Below, in pieces: positions 43,941 to 53,070 of a stretch of 64,000 nt of DNA. The first letter of the stretch is position 1, and every line of letters starts with the position of its first letter. The position numbers were made by a program, and so were the translations under genes. The DNA is from Cesiribacter sp. SM1 (lineage in GTDB: Bacteria; Bacteroidota; Bacteroidia; Cytophagales; Cyclobacteriaceae): positions 62,001-126,000 of the forward strand of contig NZ_JAHXBU010000047.1 of NCBI RefSeq assembly GCF_020178975.1, given 5' to 3'. Under the pieces are notes generated by a model. The model saw only the letters and a program-made list of their open reading frames with translations, did no database searches and was not told the DNA's origin.

Positions 43941-44090
43941 TTATTTCAGCGCGTCTTTTACTAAGTCAACCGGTACAATCTCTTCTCTAAAGGTGTAAGC
44001 ACCTGTTTTAGGAGATTTCACGGCTTTGATCACTTTCGCGAAGCCTTTTGCTTCTTTGTTCTTCAGAGTTGCAACTACCTTCTTAGCCAT
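43941..44090 (-). CDS. DUF4295-family small basic protein
   Basis: A 49-residue very basic protein (MAKKVVATLKNKEAKGFAKV at the start, PVDLVKDALK at the end) that begins two bases after the rpmG stop. DUF4295 proteins occur in nearly all Bacteroidota at exactly this place after rpmB and rpmG. The size, charge and linkage suggest a ribosome-associated protein, but no function is established to my knowledge. Confidence 0.88.
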   Translation of the reverse strand: MAKKVVATLKNKEAKGFAKVIKAVKSPKTGAYTFREEIVPVDLVKDALK

Positions 44091-44092
44091 GA

Positions 44093-44275
44093 CTATTTGA
44101 TTTCTTTATGTACAGTAACTTTTTTAAGGTTCGGGTTGTATTTTTTCAGCTCCAAACGCTCAGTTGTGTTCTTGCGGTTCTTGGTAGTGATATACCTTGA
44201 AGTGCCTGGAACGCTAGTATTCTTCTGTTCGGTGCACTCCAGAATTACCTGTATACGGTTGCCTTTCTTTGCCAT
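44093..44275 (-). CDS. rpmG: 50S ribosomal protein L33
   Basis: A 60-residue basic protein matching L33: [38 protein letters not shown] and the ending [14 protein letters not shown]. Of the four cysteines of zinc-binding L33, only one (ECTEQ) is left, so this is the zinc-free (C-minus) type. It lies 34 bases after rpmB. Confidence 0.96.
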   Translation of the reverse strand: MAKKGNRIQVILECTEQKNTSVPGTSRYITTKNRKNTTERLELKKYNPNLKKVTVHKEIK

Positions 44276-44309
44276 GATGCTTTCTTATATTGGAGGTTAA
44301 TCCGAATGA

Positions 44310-44546
44310 TTAGCTTAATGTTCCTTTTCTGGCTGCTTTTTTCAGCGTATTCAGCAGGCCATTTTTGTTGATGGTACGCAGTGCCTGGGTAGATACCTTC
44401 AAGGTGATCCAACGGTCTTCTTCTGGCAGATAGAAACGCTTCTTCTGCAGGTTCGGATAGAACTTACGCTTAGTTTTGTTGTTAGCGTGTGATACGTTAT
44501 TACCCGTTACTGGTTTTTTTCCTGTTACTTGACAAACTCTGGCCAT
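44310..44546 (-). CDS. rpmB: 50S ribosomal protein L28
   Basis: A 78-residue basic protein: [20 protein letters not shown], then [18 protein letters not shown] and a C-terminal helix [17 protein letters not shown]. It is the first gene of the rpmB-rpmG-DUF4295 operon. The zinc-type CxxC pair found in some L28 proteins is missing. Confidence 0.96.
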   Translation of the reverse strand: MARVCQVTGKKPVTGNNVSHANNKTKRKFYPNLQKKRFYLPEEDRWITLKVSTQALRTINKNGLLNTLKKAARKGTLS

Positions 44547-44658
44547 GACTATATATGCTTTAAGCTACCAATGCCTGTGATTGCTTATGGTTGTTTCAAA
44601 TTAGTCTGCAAATATCGTGATATTAGTTTAAATATGCAAACCTATTTTTGTTCTGATT

Positions 44659-44901
44659 TTACTTATTATCTTTTTCCTGCTGTTGCCGGTCCTGCTGCGG
44701 GCTTTTTTGCCGCCAGGGGCAGTGCCGGCAGCCGCTGCCACAGCAGTAGCCGCGCCGCAGGTGGTACTGTTTAGTGAACACCATCAGTCCCTGGCTGTTA
44801 AAATAGTAATCGCCCGACTGCAGGGGTTGTGGATCTGCCTTTTTTGATTTCAAGCCTGCTATTCTGGAATATGGTTCTCCAGCCCTGGGCTGGCCCGGCA
44901 C
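44659..44901 (-). CDS. DUF5522-family cysteine-rich small protein
   Basis: An 80-residue protein whose centre reads SGDYYFNSQGLMVFTKQYHL and then RRGYCCGSGCRHCPW. That Y-H-L-x-R-G-Y-C-C-G-x-G-C-R-H-C-P string is diagnostic for DUF5522. Four cysteines and a His in 12 residues suggest zinc or Fe-S binding. The exact start is uncertain because the first 20 residues look unlike the family. A Gln/Lys-rich tail follows. Confidence 0.75.
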   Translation of the reverse strand: MPGQPRAGEPYSRIAGLKSKKADPQPLQSGDYYFNSQGLMVFTKQYHLRRGYCCGSGCRHCPWRQKSPQQDRQQQEKDNK

Positions 44902-45245
44902 ACAGCGCCAGCGCTAATAGATTTGCAAAGATAGCTTCTTTCTGCAAATTCGGGAGGGGCCCCCTGCCTGCTGTTTAGAATTTTAGCCACACAGGTTTAA
45001 TTATTACAGGCAGAGGGGTAATACTCAGGCAGCAACATTTTCATCATAAATTGAATTGGGGAGGTGTATAGGGCATTTCCTGCTTTTTATTGTGTGCTAT
45101 TTTATGCTCTGTGCTGTTATCGCTATATTTACCAGCATTCCCCTTTATTTGAGGAAAACGTATATAGCGCTAAAGAGCTATTTTTTTAAGGTATGGGTTT
45201 GGGTGTATGCCCGGGCCAGTGCCTAAGGATATTAAATTCTAAGTT
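44902..45245. other. Intergenic region with candidate rocD promoter
   Basis: About 340 bases without a gene. At 45101-45131 TTTA-N19-TATATTTA resembles the Bacteroidota promoter with G replaced by A in both boxes; it would give a leader of roughly 110 bases before rocD. Confidence 0.4.
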
Positions 45246-46526
45246 ATGACTACTGAAATTCGTACCAGCCAGGAGGCAATGGAGTTGGAAGACCGCTACG
45301 GCGCACACAATTACCACCCGCTGCCCGTAGTGCTTAGCCGTGGCGAAGGCGTTTATGTGTGGGATGTAGAGGGCAAGCGTTATTTTGATTTTCTCTCGGC
45401 TTACAGTGCTGTAAACCAGGGCCACTGCCACCCTCGCATTATTGGTGCCCTTAAGGAGCAGGCCGAAACCCTCACCCTTACCTCCCGTGCCTTTTACAAT
45501 GATGTGCTGGGGGTGTACGAAAAGTATGTAACCGAATATTTTGGCTTTGAAAAGGTGCTGCCCATGAACACAGGGGCAGAAGCTGTAGAAACTGCCATTA
45601 AGATCTGCCGCAAGTGGGGTTATGAAAAACGTAGTGTACCGGAGGCACAGGCAAAAATAGTGGTGGCAGAAGGCAATTTTCATGGCCGCACCACCACCAT
45701 TATCTCCTTCAGTAATGATGAAGATGCCCGGAAAAACTTTGGTCCTTACACCCCCGGTTTCATTAAGGTGCCCTATAATAATATAGAGGCCTTAAAAAAG
45801 GTGCTGCAGGAAGAAGATAACGTAGTAGGTTTTCTGGTAGAGCCCATCCAGGGCGAAGCAGGCGTGTTTACGCCCGCCGACACCTATATCAGGGAAGTGG
45901 CAGCCTTATGCCATGAGAATGGTGTTCTTTTTATTGCTGATGAAATACAAACAGGCATTGCCCGTACCGGTAGCTTGCTTGCAGTATGCGGCAACTGCAG
46001 CTGCGAAAACAAATGCGAGCGCCAGCCTGAGCATTATACCAAACCCGATATCCTGATCCTGGGGAAGGCCCTAAGTGGTGGCGTGTACCCGGTATCGGCT
46101 GTGCTTACCGATAACCTGATCATGGATGTGATTAAGCCGGGCCAGCATGGGTCTACTTTTGGCGGTAATCCTTTGGCCTGTAAAGTAGCCATGGCAGCCC
46201 TGGAGGTGGTGTATGATGAAGGACTGATGCAAAATGCCCGCCGCCTTGGCAATATTTTCCGGGAGCGAATGGAGCAGCTCATCGGTAAAACAAACCTGGT
46301 AAAGCTGGTGCGGGGCAAAGGCATGCTCAACGCTGTGGTTATCAACGATTCTCCCCAAAGCTCTACTGCCTGGGATATATGTGTGGCACTCAAAGAGGCA
46401 GGACTGCTGGCCAAACCAACCCATGGCAACATAATTCGCTTTGCGCCCCCGCTGGTGATGACGGAAGAACAGCTGCATGAGTGCTGCGATATTATTGAAA
46501 AAACAATCCTGAATTTTAAGAGGTAG
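45246..46526 (+). CDS. rocD: Ornithine--oxo-acid transaminase
   Basis: A 426-residue class III PLP aminotransferase moving the delta-amino group of ornithine to 2-oxoglutarate. Landmarks: [40 protein letters not shown], the cofactor aspartate D232 in FIADEIQTG and the Schiff-base lysine K274 in [10 protein letters not shown]. Between G242 and the lysine lies an insert with C248, C251, C253 and C257 ([14 protein letters not shown]), not found in Bacillus or human OAT. It stands alone with its own terminator. Confidence 0.93.
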   Translation: MTTEIRTSQEAMELEDRYGAHNYHPLPVVLSRGEGVYVWDVEGKRYFDFLSAYSAVNQGHCHPRIIGALKEQAETLTLTSRAFYNDVLGVYEKYVTEYFGFEKVLPMNTGAEAVETAIKICRKWGYEKRSVPEAQAKIVVAEGNFHGRTTTIISFSNDEDARKNFGPYTPGFIKVPYNNIEALKKVLQEEDNVVGFLVEPIQGEAGVFTPADTYIREVAALCHENGVLFIADEIQTGIARTGSLLAVCGNCSCENKCERQPEHYTKPDILILGKALSGGVYPVSAVLTDNLIMDVIKPGQHGSTFGGNPLACKVAMAALEVVYDEGLMQNARRLGNIFRERMEQLIGKTNLVKLVRGKGMLNAVVINDSPQSSTAWDICVALKEAGLLAKPTHGNIIRFAPPLVMTEEQLHECCDIIEKTILNFKR

Positions 46527-46581
46527 CATGACTGAAGTTGAATCTTCGTGACAGAACCTTCTGAAACAATAAACATTTATG

Positions 46582-46609
46582 AGCCCTGCCTGTAGGCGGG
46601 GCTTTTTTT
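46582..46609 (+). terminator. rocD terminator
   Basis: AGCCCTGCC and GGCGGGGCT form a 9-bp stem (one T-G wobble) with loop TGTA, followed by seven T residues. Confidence 0.85.
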
Positions 46610-46659
46610 ATTTTAACCACTTGCAGGCATTTCCTGTTGTAGCAGGGAATTGCTACAAA

Positions 46660-47946
46660 ATGAAGTTAATAAGTTTTGATCCCTACGAATGGGCAATGCT
46701 GGGAGCCGGGCTTACCCTTGTGGTTGGTGTGTGGCTGCCGCAAATATTAGTAAAAAGGCATTTTACCATTGCTTTACTTTATGTGCTGGCTGGCTTTCTG
46801 TTTTTTAGATTTTTCCTGATTGAGGTACCTAATCCTTATTCAGGCATTGGTCAGCGGCTTTGGGAAAAGCTCTCAGAGTTTGTCGTTATTATTTCGCTGC
46901 TGGGAGCAGGCCTGAAAATAGACACACCACCTACCTCGGGAGAATGGAAAACTACAGGTCGCCTGCTTTTTCTGGTAATGCCGCTCTGTATACTGGTGGG
47001 AGCCTGGCTGGGCTCCACAATGCTGGGGCTGGTGCCTGCTGCTGCAGTGTTGCTGGGGGCTGTGCTTGCTCCTACAGACCCGGTGCTGGCCAGCGATGTG
47101 CAGGTGGGGCCGCCAAATGAACAGAACGATAAGGTACGCTTTACCCTTACCTCGGAAGCCGGGCTTAACGATGGGCTCGCCTTTCCCTTTACTTATTTTG
47201 CCATACACATGGCCGAGGAGGGGGGACTTAACAGTGAATGGCTGTTTACCTGGTTCTGGCAGGATGTTTTATATAAGATTGGAGTAGGTGTTATGGCAGG
47301 GTTCCTGATGGGCAGGGTGCTGGCCTACCTGGTTTTCAGGGTGCCCAGGGAGCGGCCTGTGTTTGCCGAAGGTATGGGAGCTATTGCCATTTGTGTACTA
47401 TTTATCTCCTATGCCGGGGCCGAGGCCATTGGGGGCTATGGCTTTATGTCGGTTTTTGTGGCAGCCTATGCCTTTCGCAGAAGTGAGCATACAAATAAGT
47501 TCAATATTATTTTGCATGAATTTACTTACAACCTGGAGCATGTAATAGCCTCGCTGGTGCTTATTTTCCTGGGAGGTTTGCTGGCGTTTTTGTGGCCAAC
47601 ACTTAGCTGGGATATGCTCTGGTACGCGCTCGTTTACATACTGCTGGTAAGGCCTATTATTGCCTGGCTGTGCCTGTTAGGTTCCAGAATATGGGGTGCT
47701 CAACGTACCATTGTCTCTTATTTTGGCATCAGGGGCATTGGCTCTGTTTACTACCTGGCTTATGCCCTGGCCAATTACGATTTTGGAGTAGCAGAAAGGC
47801 TGTGGGGTACGGTGCTGGTTGTTATTGTGGTATCCTCTGTTGCACATGGCTTCAGCGCCTACCCGGTAATGGAGTGGCTCGACAAGAGGTACGGCTACGA
47901 AAAGCCAGAATCTAAAATAGAAACTACAGGGGAAGAGGAAATTTAA
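46660..47946 (+). CDS. CPA1-family sodium/proton antiporter
   Basis: A 428-residue membrane protein from the ATG at 46660 (MKLISFDPYEW). About 12 helices carry the CPA1 landmarks: LLGAGLKIDTPP, the ion-binding region LLGAVLAPTDPVLASDVQVG, TSEAGLNDGLAFPFTYFA (N-D pair) and FGIRGIGSVYYLAYAL near the end. It lacks the TrkA-C tail of the antiporter at 6982, so the two are different subtypes. Expected role: Na+/H+ exchange at the inner membrane. Confidence 0.9.
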   Translation: MKLISFDPYEWAMLGAGLTLVVGVWLPQILVKRHFTIALLYVLAGFLFFRFFLIEVPNPYSGIGQRLWEKLSEFVVIISLLGAGLKIDTPPTSGEWKTTGRLLFLVMPLCILVGAWLGSTMLGLVPAAAVLLGAVLAPTDPVLASDVQVGPPNEQNDKVRFTLTSEAGLNDGLAFPFTYFAIHMAEEGGLNSEWLFTWFWQDVLYKIGVGVMAGFLMGRVLAYLVFRVPRERPVFAEGMGAIAICVLFISYAGAEAIGGYGFMSVFVAAYAFRRSEHTNKFNIILHEFTYNLEHVIASLVLIFLGGLLAFLWPTLSWDMLWYALVYILLVRPIIAWLCLLGSRIWGAQRTIVSYFGIRGIGSVYYLAYALANYDFGVAERLWGTVLVVIVVSSVAHGFSAYPVMEWLDKRYGYEKPESKIETTGEEEI

Positions 47947-48104
47947 TGAGGTATGAGCTGTGAGGTATGGGGTATGAGCCACAGCAGACAAGGAGCCGAG
48001 TAACATTCAGTTTCTCTATTTTCATAGCAGAAGGTGTTACTGCTGTCTGCCGCAGTTTCTATTTTACAATCTCAACGCTCATACTTCATACCTCATACCT
48101 CAGC
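47947..48104. repeat. Large imperfect inverted repeat between antiporter and serS
   Basis: TGAGGTATGAGCTGTGAGG with a following GGGTATGAG (47947-47978) is mirrored by CTCATACTTCATACC then TCATACCTCAGC (48078-48104). The unit GGTATGA occurs three times in the left arm. GCAGACA/TGTCTGC pair inside. The right arm runs into the serS stop codon. It may be a bidirectional terminator or a relic of a repeat element. Confidence 0.55.
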
Positions 48105-49383
48105 CCTTTGTAATCATCTCAAAGCCACAGTATGGCTGCAGTGCTTTAGGAATGCGGATACCTTCAGGGGTCTGGTTGTTTTCCAGCAGGGCTGCCATAA
48201 TGCGCGGCAGGGCAAGGGCGCTGCCGTTAAGGGTGTGGGCTGGCAGGTTTCCTTTTCCTTCTTCGGGCTTGTAGCGTAACCTTAGGCGGTTGCTCTGGTA
48301 GGTCTCAAAATTGCTCACGGAGCTAACTTCCAGCCAGCGCTCCTGTGCAGCACTCCATACCTCCAGGTCGTATGTAAGGGCAGTGGTAAAGCCAATGTCG
48401 CCCCCGCACAGAATAATGGCACGGTAAGGAAGCTCCAGCTTTTTCAGCAGGCCTGTGGCATGCTGGCGCATATCTTCCAGCACAGCATAGGAATCTTCAG
48501 GTTTGGTAATCTGAACGATCTCAACCTTGTCGAACTGGTGCAGGCGGTTAAGGCCGCGTACGTGGGCTCCCCATGAGCCGGCTTCGCGCCTGAAACAGGG
48601 CGTGTAGCCAACACATTTCACCGGCAGCTCAGATTCCTGTAAAATCACATCCCTGAACAGGTTAGTAATAGGCACCTCTGCGGTTGGGATCAGGTAAAGG
48701 TTATCGGCGGTGGCATGGTACATCTGTCCCTCCTTGTCGGGGAGCTGGCCTGTGCCATAACCACTGGCTTCGTTCACCAGCAGGGGCGGGGTAAATTCGG
48801 TATAACCTGCTGCCAGGGCTTCGTCGAGAAAAAAGTTGATGAGTGCACGCTGCAGGCGGGCACCTTTGCCTTTATAAACGGGAAAGCCGGCTCCGGTAAT
48901 TTTAATGCCCAGTTCAAAGTCTATCAGGTCGTACTCCTTAATAAGCTCCCAGTGCGGCAGGGCATCAGCACCCAGTGCAGGCTTGCTGCCTCCATTATCA
49001 ACCTCAATATTGTCGTCTGCACCATTTCCTTCGGGAACACGCTCGTGTGGTACGTTGGGTATGGTATAGAGGAGTTGGGTAAGCTCATCGCTGTACTGCT
49101 GCAGCCGTTCGCCAAGCTCTTTGCTTTCCGACTTCAGATCGCTCACACGGGCCTTGGCAGCCTCTGCTTCCTCGCGCCTGCCCTCCTTCATAAGCTGGCC
49201 AATTTGCTTTGAAGCTACGTTTTGCTCGGCAAGTAGATCGTCCAGGCGCTTTTGGGTTGTGCGCCGGCCTTCGTCGAGAGAGAGTACTTTTTCAATACTT
49301 TCTTCTGCCTGCTTAAACTTTTTCTTTAAGAGGCCAGTTATAACAATGTCTTTGTTATCTTTTATATAGGATACTGATAGCAT
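48100..49383 (-). CDS. serS: Seryl-tRNA synthetase
   Basis: A 427-residue class II enzyme charging tRNA-Ser. The N-terminal long coiled coil (25-105, LLAEQNVASKQIGQLMKEGR) is typical. Class II motifs 2 and 3 are visible as CFRREAGSWGAHVRGLNRLHQFDKVE and LNGSALALPRIMAALLENNQ. Serine-binding T and E residues lie in LIPTAEVPITN. It is divergent from rho with a 290-base shared upstream region. Confidence 0.97.
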   Translation of the reverse strand: MLSVSYIKDNKDIVITGLLKKKFKQAEESIEKVLSLDEGRRTTQKRLDDLLAEQNVASKQIGQLMKEGRREEAEAAKARVSDLKSESKELGERLQQYSDELTQLLYTIPNVPHERVPEGNGADDNIEVDNGGSKPALGADALPHWELIKEYDLIDFELGIKITGAGFPVYKGKGARLQRALINFFLDEALAAGYTEFTPPLLVNEASGYGTGQLPDKEGQMYHATADNLYLIPTAEVPITNLFRDVILQESELPVKCVGYTPCFRREAGSWGAHVRGLNRLHQFDKVEIVQITKPEDSYAVLEDMRQHATGLLKKLELPYRAIILCGGDIGFTTALTYDLEVWSAAQERWLEVSSVSNFETYQSNRLRLRYKPEEGKGNLPAHTLNGSALALPRIMAALLENNQTPEGIRIPKALQPYCGFEMITKG

Positions 49384-49465
49384 GCCGTAAGGGGTTATTC
49401 CTTGCGTTAGCTGTAAAATTAACTATTTTTTCAGCTTTAAGCTCCCGGTTAAAGGCTTTTTTGGC

Positions 49466-49520
49466 TAAAGATAAAATTTCGCATAATTGTTGCGAAATCG
49501 CAGCATACTAGCTATACTTG
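49466..49520. promoter_or_regulatory. Divergent serS/rho promoter region with embedded palindrome
   Basis: Leftward, TTCG-N19-TATCTTTA (49496 down to 49466) could serve serS. Rightward, TTG-N20-TATACTTG (49490-49520) could serve rho, giving a leader of about 150 bases. Between and over them lies ATTTCGCA-N7-TGCGAAAT (49476-49498), a perfect 8-base-arm palindrome placed where a regulator would affect both genes. Confidence 0.45.
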
Positions 49521-49673
49521 TGAACCTTTCAGACGTCACCGTCCCCGGGCTACAGGCAGGTAAGCTTTTCTTAAAGACCTTTAGCACCCAGTTTAGGATA
49601 AAATAATTCATCTTTTAAGGTATTTCAACCCTCGTTAGGTAGTCATTCCGACTCGTTGTTCTAACACCCGGAT

Positions 49674-51737
49674 ATGTACAAAATTGAAGAACTAAATCTC
49701 AGGCTACTTTCGGAACTGAAAGAGATTGCAGAGGAAATGGGCGTAAAAAACTACAAAAAACTGCCCAAAAAAGAATTAATCTACAAGATTTTGGATCAGC
49801 AGGCTGTAATGCCTGAAAATGCACTTCCCAAGCGAAGGGCTGCTTCTCCTGCTCCTGTAGAAGAACCCGCCACTCCTGCAGATGCTGTAGAAGAAGAAGC
49901 TGTAGTAGCAGACGCAGAAGAAAATACTGTTCAGGAGAGATCCCGTCAGGACAGACCCGGTCAGGACAGGCCTCGTAAAGAGCGTTCTGGTCCTTCCGGC
50001 CAGGATAAATCTCGCCAGGAGCGTGGGCAGGAAAGGCCGGATCGGGCACAGGGCAGGGCTGTTTCTGCTGAAACAAAGGATAGGTCCGGTGATGATGGGG
50101 CTGCGGAAGCATCTGCTCCGGAAGGACAAACCCAGGAGGATCAACAGCGTCAGCAGCAGGAGGAGGATCGCCGTCAGGCAAGAATTGCCCGCCGCGTGAA
50201 TGTTACCCCTGTTGAAGAAGAGCCTGAAACTGATGCTGGCACAGAAGGTGGTGATGCTACCGACGGCCGCCAGCGTAACCAGCGCCCTCGTGGTGGTGAA
50301 CGTCGCGGTGAAGACCGTCGCGGTGGTGACCGCCGTAGCGACGACCGCCGCGGTCAGGAGGAAGATCGCACTGAACAGCGTGAAAACCGCCGTGCTGATG
50401 CACAGGCTGAACGTGGCGACAGAACAGATCGTAAAAATGACCGCCCGGACCGTGAAGACCGTCGCAGTGAAGACCGTCGCGGTGAAGACCGCCGCCCGGA
50501 TAAACGTGAGCGCGGCGATCGTAATGATCGTAACCGTGATAACCAGCAGCCAGAAGCAGAAGCTCCTGCTGCCGGTAACGATACACGCCGGGATACCATA
50601 ACTCCTGCACCTGTAAAAGAATTTGATGGTATTGTCTCCAGTGAGGGTGTACTGGAAATCATGCAGGATGGCTATGGCTTCCTGCGCTCCAGTGACTACC
50701 ATTACCTTGCCTCCCCGGACGATATCTACGTATCTCCTTCTCAAATCAAGCTTTTCAACCTTAAAACCGGCGATACGGTAAAAGGTCAGATCCGCCCGCC
50801 TAAAGAAGGTGAGAAATATTTTGCGCTGCTGCGCGTGGAAACCATCAACGGTAAAACACCCGAAGAGGTGCGCGACCGTATTGGCTTTGAGCACCTTACC
50901 CCACTTTTCCCTCAGGAGAAGCTTAGGTTAAGTACCGCAGCCGGCGATTACAGCAACCGTATTCTTGACCTTTTTGCCCCTATTGGTAAAGGTCAGCGTG
51001 GTATGATTGTGGCACAGCCAAAAACTGGTAAAACAGTATTGCTGAAGCAGATAGCCAATGCCATTGCCGAAAACCACCCAGAATGCTACCTGATTATCCT
51101 GCTGATTGACGAGCGCCCTGAAGAGGTGACCGACATGGCCCGCAGTGTAAAGGCAGAGGTAATTGCCTCTACTTTCGATGAGCAGGCAGAGCGACACGTA
51201 AAAGTATCGAGCATTGTGTTACAAAAAGCAAAGAGAATGGTAGAGTGCGGCCACGATGTGGTTATTCTGCTTGACTCTATTACACGACTTGCCCGTGCCT
51301 ATAACACAGTGGTTCCTTCTTCCGGTAAGATCCTTTCCGGTGGTGTGGATGCCAACGCCCTGCACAAGCCCAAGCGTTTCTTCGGTGCGGCACGTAACGT
51401 GGAAAATGGTGGTTCTCTTACCATTATTGCTACCGCTCTTATCGAAACAGGCTCTAAAATGGATGAGGTAATCTTTGAAGAATTCAAAGGTACCGGTAAC
51501 ATGGAGCTTCAGCTGGATCGTAAGCTTTCTAACCGCCGCATTTACCCTGCCATCGATGTGCCTGCTTCCGGTACCCGCCGTGAGGATCTGCTGATGGATA
51601 AGGAAACGCTGCAGCGTGTGTGGATCCTGCGCAAGTTTATGAGCGACATGAACTCACAGGAGGCCATGGAGTTCCTGCTCGAAAGAATGAGAGGTACCCG
51701 TGATAACGACGAGTTCCTGGTATCCATGAATGGTTAA
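49674..51737 (+). CDS. rho: Transcription termination factor Rho with long disordered insert
   Basis: A 687-residue Rho, about 270 longer than E. coli Rho. Residues 1-45 are the Rho_N helical domain. Residues about 48-310 are disordered: first acidic and Pro/Ala-rich, then dense Arg/Asp repeats such as [20 protein letters not shown]. The cold-shock-like RNA-binding domain follows (about 323-395, [20 protein letters not shown]). The ATPase has P-loop [27 protein letters not shown] and [12 protein letters not shown], then the R-finger region. It terminates transcripts as a hexameric RNA translocase. The leader of about 150 bases could allow feedback control, as known for rho genes. Confidence 0.96.
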   Translation: MYKIEELNLRLLSELKEIAEEMGVKNYKKLPKKELIYKILDQQAVMPENALPKRRAASPAPVEEPATPADAVEEEAVVADAEENTVQERSRQDRPGQDRPRKERSGPSGQDKSRQERGQERPDRAQGRAVSAETKDRSGDDGAAEASAPEGQTQEDQQRQQQEEDRRQARIARRVNVTPVEEEPETDAGTEGGDATDGRQRNQRPRGGERRGEDRRGGDRRSDDRRGQEEDRTEQRENRRADAQAERGDRTDRKNDRPDREDRRSEDRRGEDRRPDKRERGDRNDRNRDNQQPEAEAPAAGNDTRRDTITPAPVKEFDGIVSSEGVLEIMQDGYGFLRSSDYHYLASPDDIYVSPSQIKLFNLKTGDTVKGQIRPPKEGEKYFALLRVETINGKTPEEVRDRIGFEHLTPLFPQEKLRLSTAAGDYSNRILDLFAPIGKGQRGMIVAQPKTGKTVLLKQIANAIAENHPECYLIILLIDERPEEVTDMARSVKAEVIASTFDEQAERHVKVSSIVLQKAKRMVECGHDVVILLDSITRLARAYNTVVPSSGKILSGGVDANALHKPKRFFGAARNVENGGSLTIIATALIETGSKMDEVIFEEFKGTGNMELQLDRKLSNRRIYPAIDVPASGTRREDLLMDKETLQRVWILRKFMSDMNSQEAMEFLLERMRGTRDNDEFLVSMNG

Positions 51738-51761
51738 TTCCAGATAAATATATGAAGAGAG

Positions 51762-51791
51762 AGCGGCTACCCCAGGTGGCCGCTTTTTTTT
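51762..51791 (+). terminator. rho terminator
   Basis: AGCGGCTACC and GGTGGCCGCT form a 10-bp stem (one wobble) with loop CCA, followed by a run of eight T. Confidence 0.85.
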
Positions 51792-51953
51792 ACTTGTTAT
51801 TTACACCAGCCTTTGTTCTTGTTTTGCTGGGCTTGAGCCAGGGCTTGGCATATCGGCAAAAGATCAATATCTTGTAAGGTAGCAGCAGGCGTAGCGGTAG
51901 CTGGTTTGTGTAAAAAAGCCTAACCTGCTGCTCAGTAATTGTGGTAAAGCAGT

Positions 51954-53066
51954 ATGTCTAAAAAAGTATCTACAGCAAGGCAGGCAATAAAATCGGCCCG
52001 TAACATAGCATCTTCCCTAAGAAACAAACAGAAGGTAGGCCTGCCGCCAGGTTCTATTTTATACACAGGCGAGCATGCCGATACTCCCATCAGCATGCAG
52101 CTGTTTTCTTATAATGAAGAAGGCCTGAAGGAGTCTTTTCCCGTTACGCCACAGAAAGCAATCGACGCAGTAAGCGAAAATGGCACTACCTGGCTAAATG
52201 TTGATGGCGTGCATGATGTGGTACTGGTGGAGCACATCTGCAGGCATTTTAAAATTCACCCTCTTACCATAGAAGATATTGTAAGTACCCGGCAGCGCCC
52301 CAAGGTAGAGTCAATGGAAGGCTACCTGTACGTGGTGCTAAAGGTGCTGGAATACGATGATGAAAAGGCCAGTGTAGGCCTGGAGCAGATAAGTCTCTTG
52401 CTGGGGCCTAATTTTGTGCTCTCGTTTCAGGAGCGCCCCGGAGATACTTTTGAACCGGTGCGTAACCGCCTGCGTGCAGGCCGGGGCCGTATAAGAGGGG
52501 CTGGTGCCGATTACCTGCTCTATGCCCTTATCGATACAGTAGTTGATAACTACTTTGTGATACTGGACAGAATAGATGAGCGTGCCGACCAGCTCGAAGA
52601 GCTGCTGCTTACAGATGCCTCAAAGGAAAATTTTGATGCTGTTTACCACCTCAAACGGGAGATGCTCACCATCTGGCGTTCGGTATGGCCGCTACGTGAT
52701 GTAATGTACCGCCTGGAGCGCGGCGATTTTGCGCTAATACAGGACCAGACCCAGATTTACCTGCGCGATGTTTCTGACCACATGACCCAGATCATAGATA
52801 TTGTAGAGGTAACACGCGATCTGCTAAAGGGCATGGCCGATCTGTACCACTCTACAGTGGGGAGCCGGACCAACGAAGTGATGCGGGTGCTTACCATTAT
52901 TTCAACCATTTTCATTCCACTAACCTTTATTGTAGGGGTGTATGGAATGAACTTCGATATTATGCCGGAACTGCGGTGGCGTTACGGCTATCTTTTGGTC
53001 TGGATTGTAATGATAACCCTAACGGTTGCCATGCTCGTTATTTTCAGAAGAAAAAAGTGGTTGTGA
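51954..53066 (+). CDS. corA: Magnesium/cobalt transporter CorA
   Basis: A 370-residue inner-membrane channel for Mg2+. The long cytosolic part (1-300) has TWLNVDGVHDV and the region LTIEDIVSTRQRPKVE typical of the alpha/beta funnel. Two helices end the protein, and the first closes with the signature Y-G-M-N of GVYGMNFDIMPEL. The N-terminal 50 residues are basic and look like an extension. It is a single-gene unit. Confidence 0.94.
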   Translation: MSKKVSTARQAIKSARNIASSLRNKQKVGLPPGSILYTGEHADTPISMQLFSYNEEGLKESFPVTPQKAIDAVSENGTTWLNVDGVHDVVLVEHICRHFKIHPLTIEDIVSTRQRPKVESMEGYLYVVLKVLEYDDEKASVGLEQISLLLGPNFVLSFQERPGDTFEPVRNRLRAGRGRIRGAGADYLLYALIDTVVDNYFVILDRIDERADQLEELLLTDASKENFDAVYHLKREMLTIWRSVWPLRDVMYRLERGDFALIQDQTQIYLRDVSDHMTQIIDIVEVTRDLLKGMADLYHSTVGSRTNEVMRVLTIISTIFIPLTFIVGVYGMNFDIMPELRWRYGYLLVWIVMITLTVAMLVIFRRKKWL

Positions 53067-53070
53067 GGAC

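Noticed and set aside
50270-50560. Repeated GACCGTCGC-like units resembling a repeat array
   Set aside because: They are codons of the charged Rho insert, with no constant spacer length. Not CRISPR and not a separate element.
49776-50894. A 372-codon leftward frame opposite rho
   Set aside because: It is the antisense of the repetitive Arg/Asp-rich insert and the RNA-binding domain. Its composition (long Thr/Val/Phe repeats) mirrors the coding repeats, and rho is certain on the other strand.
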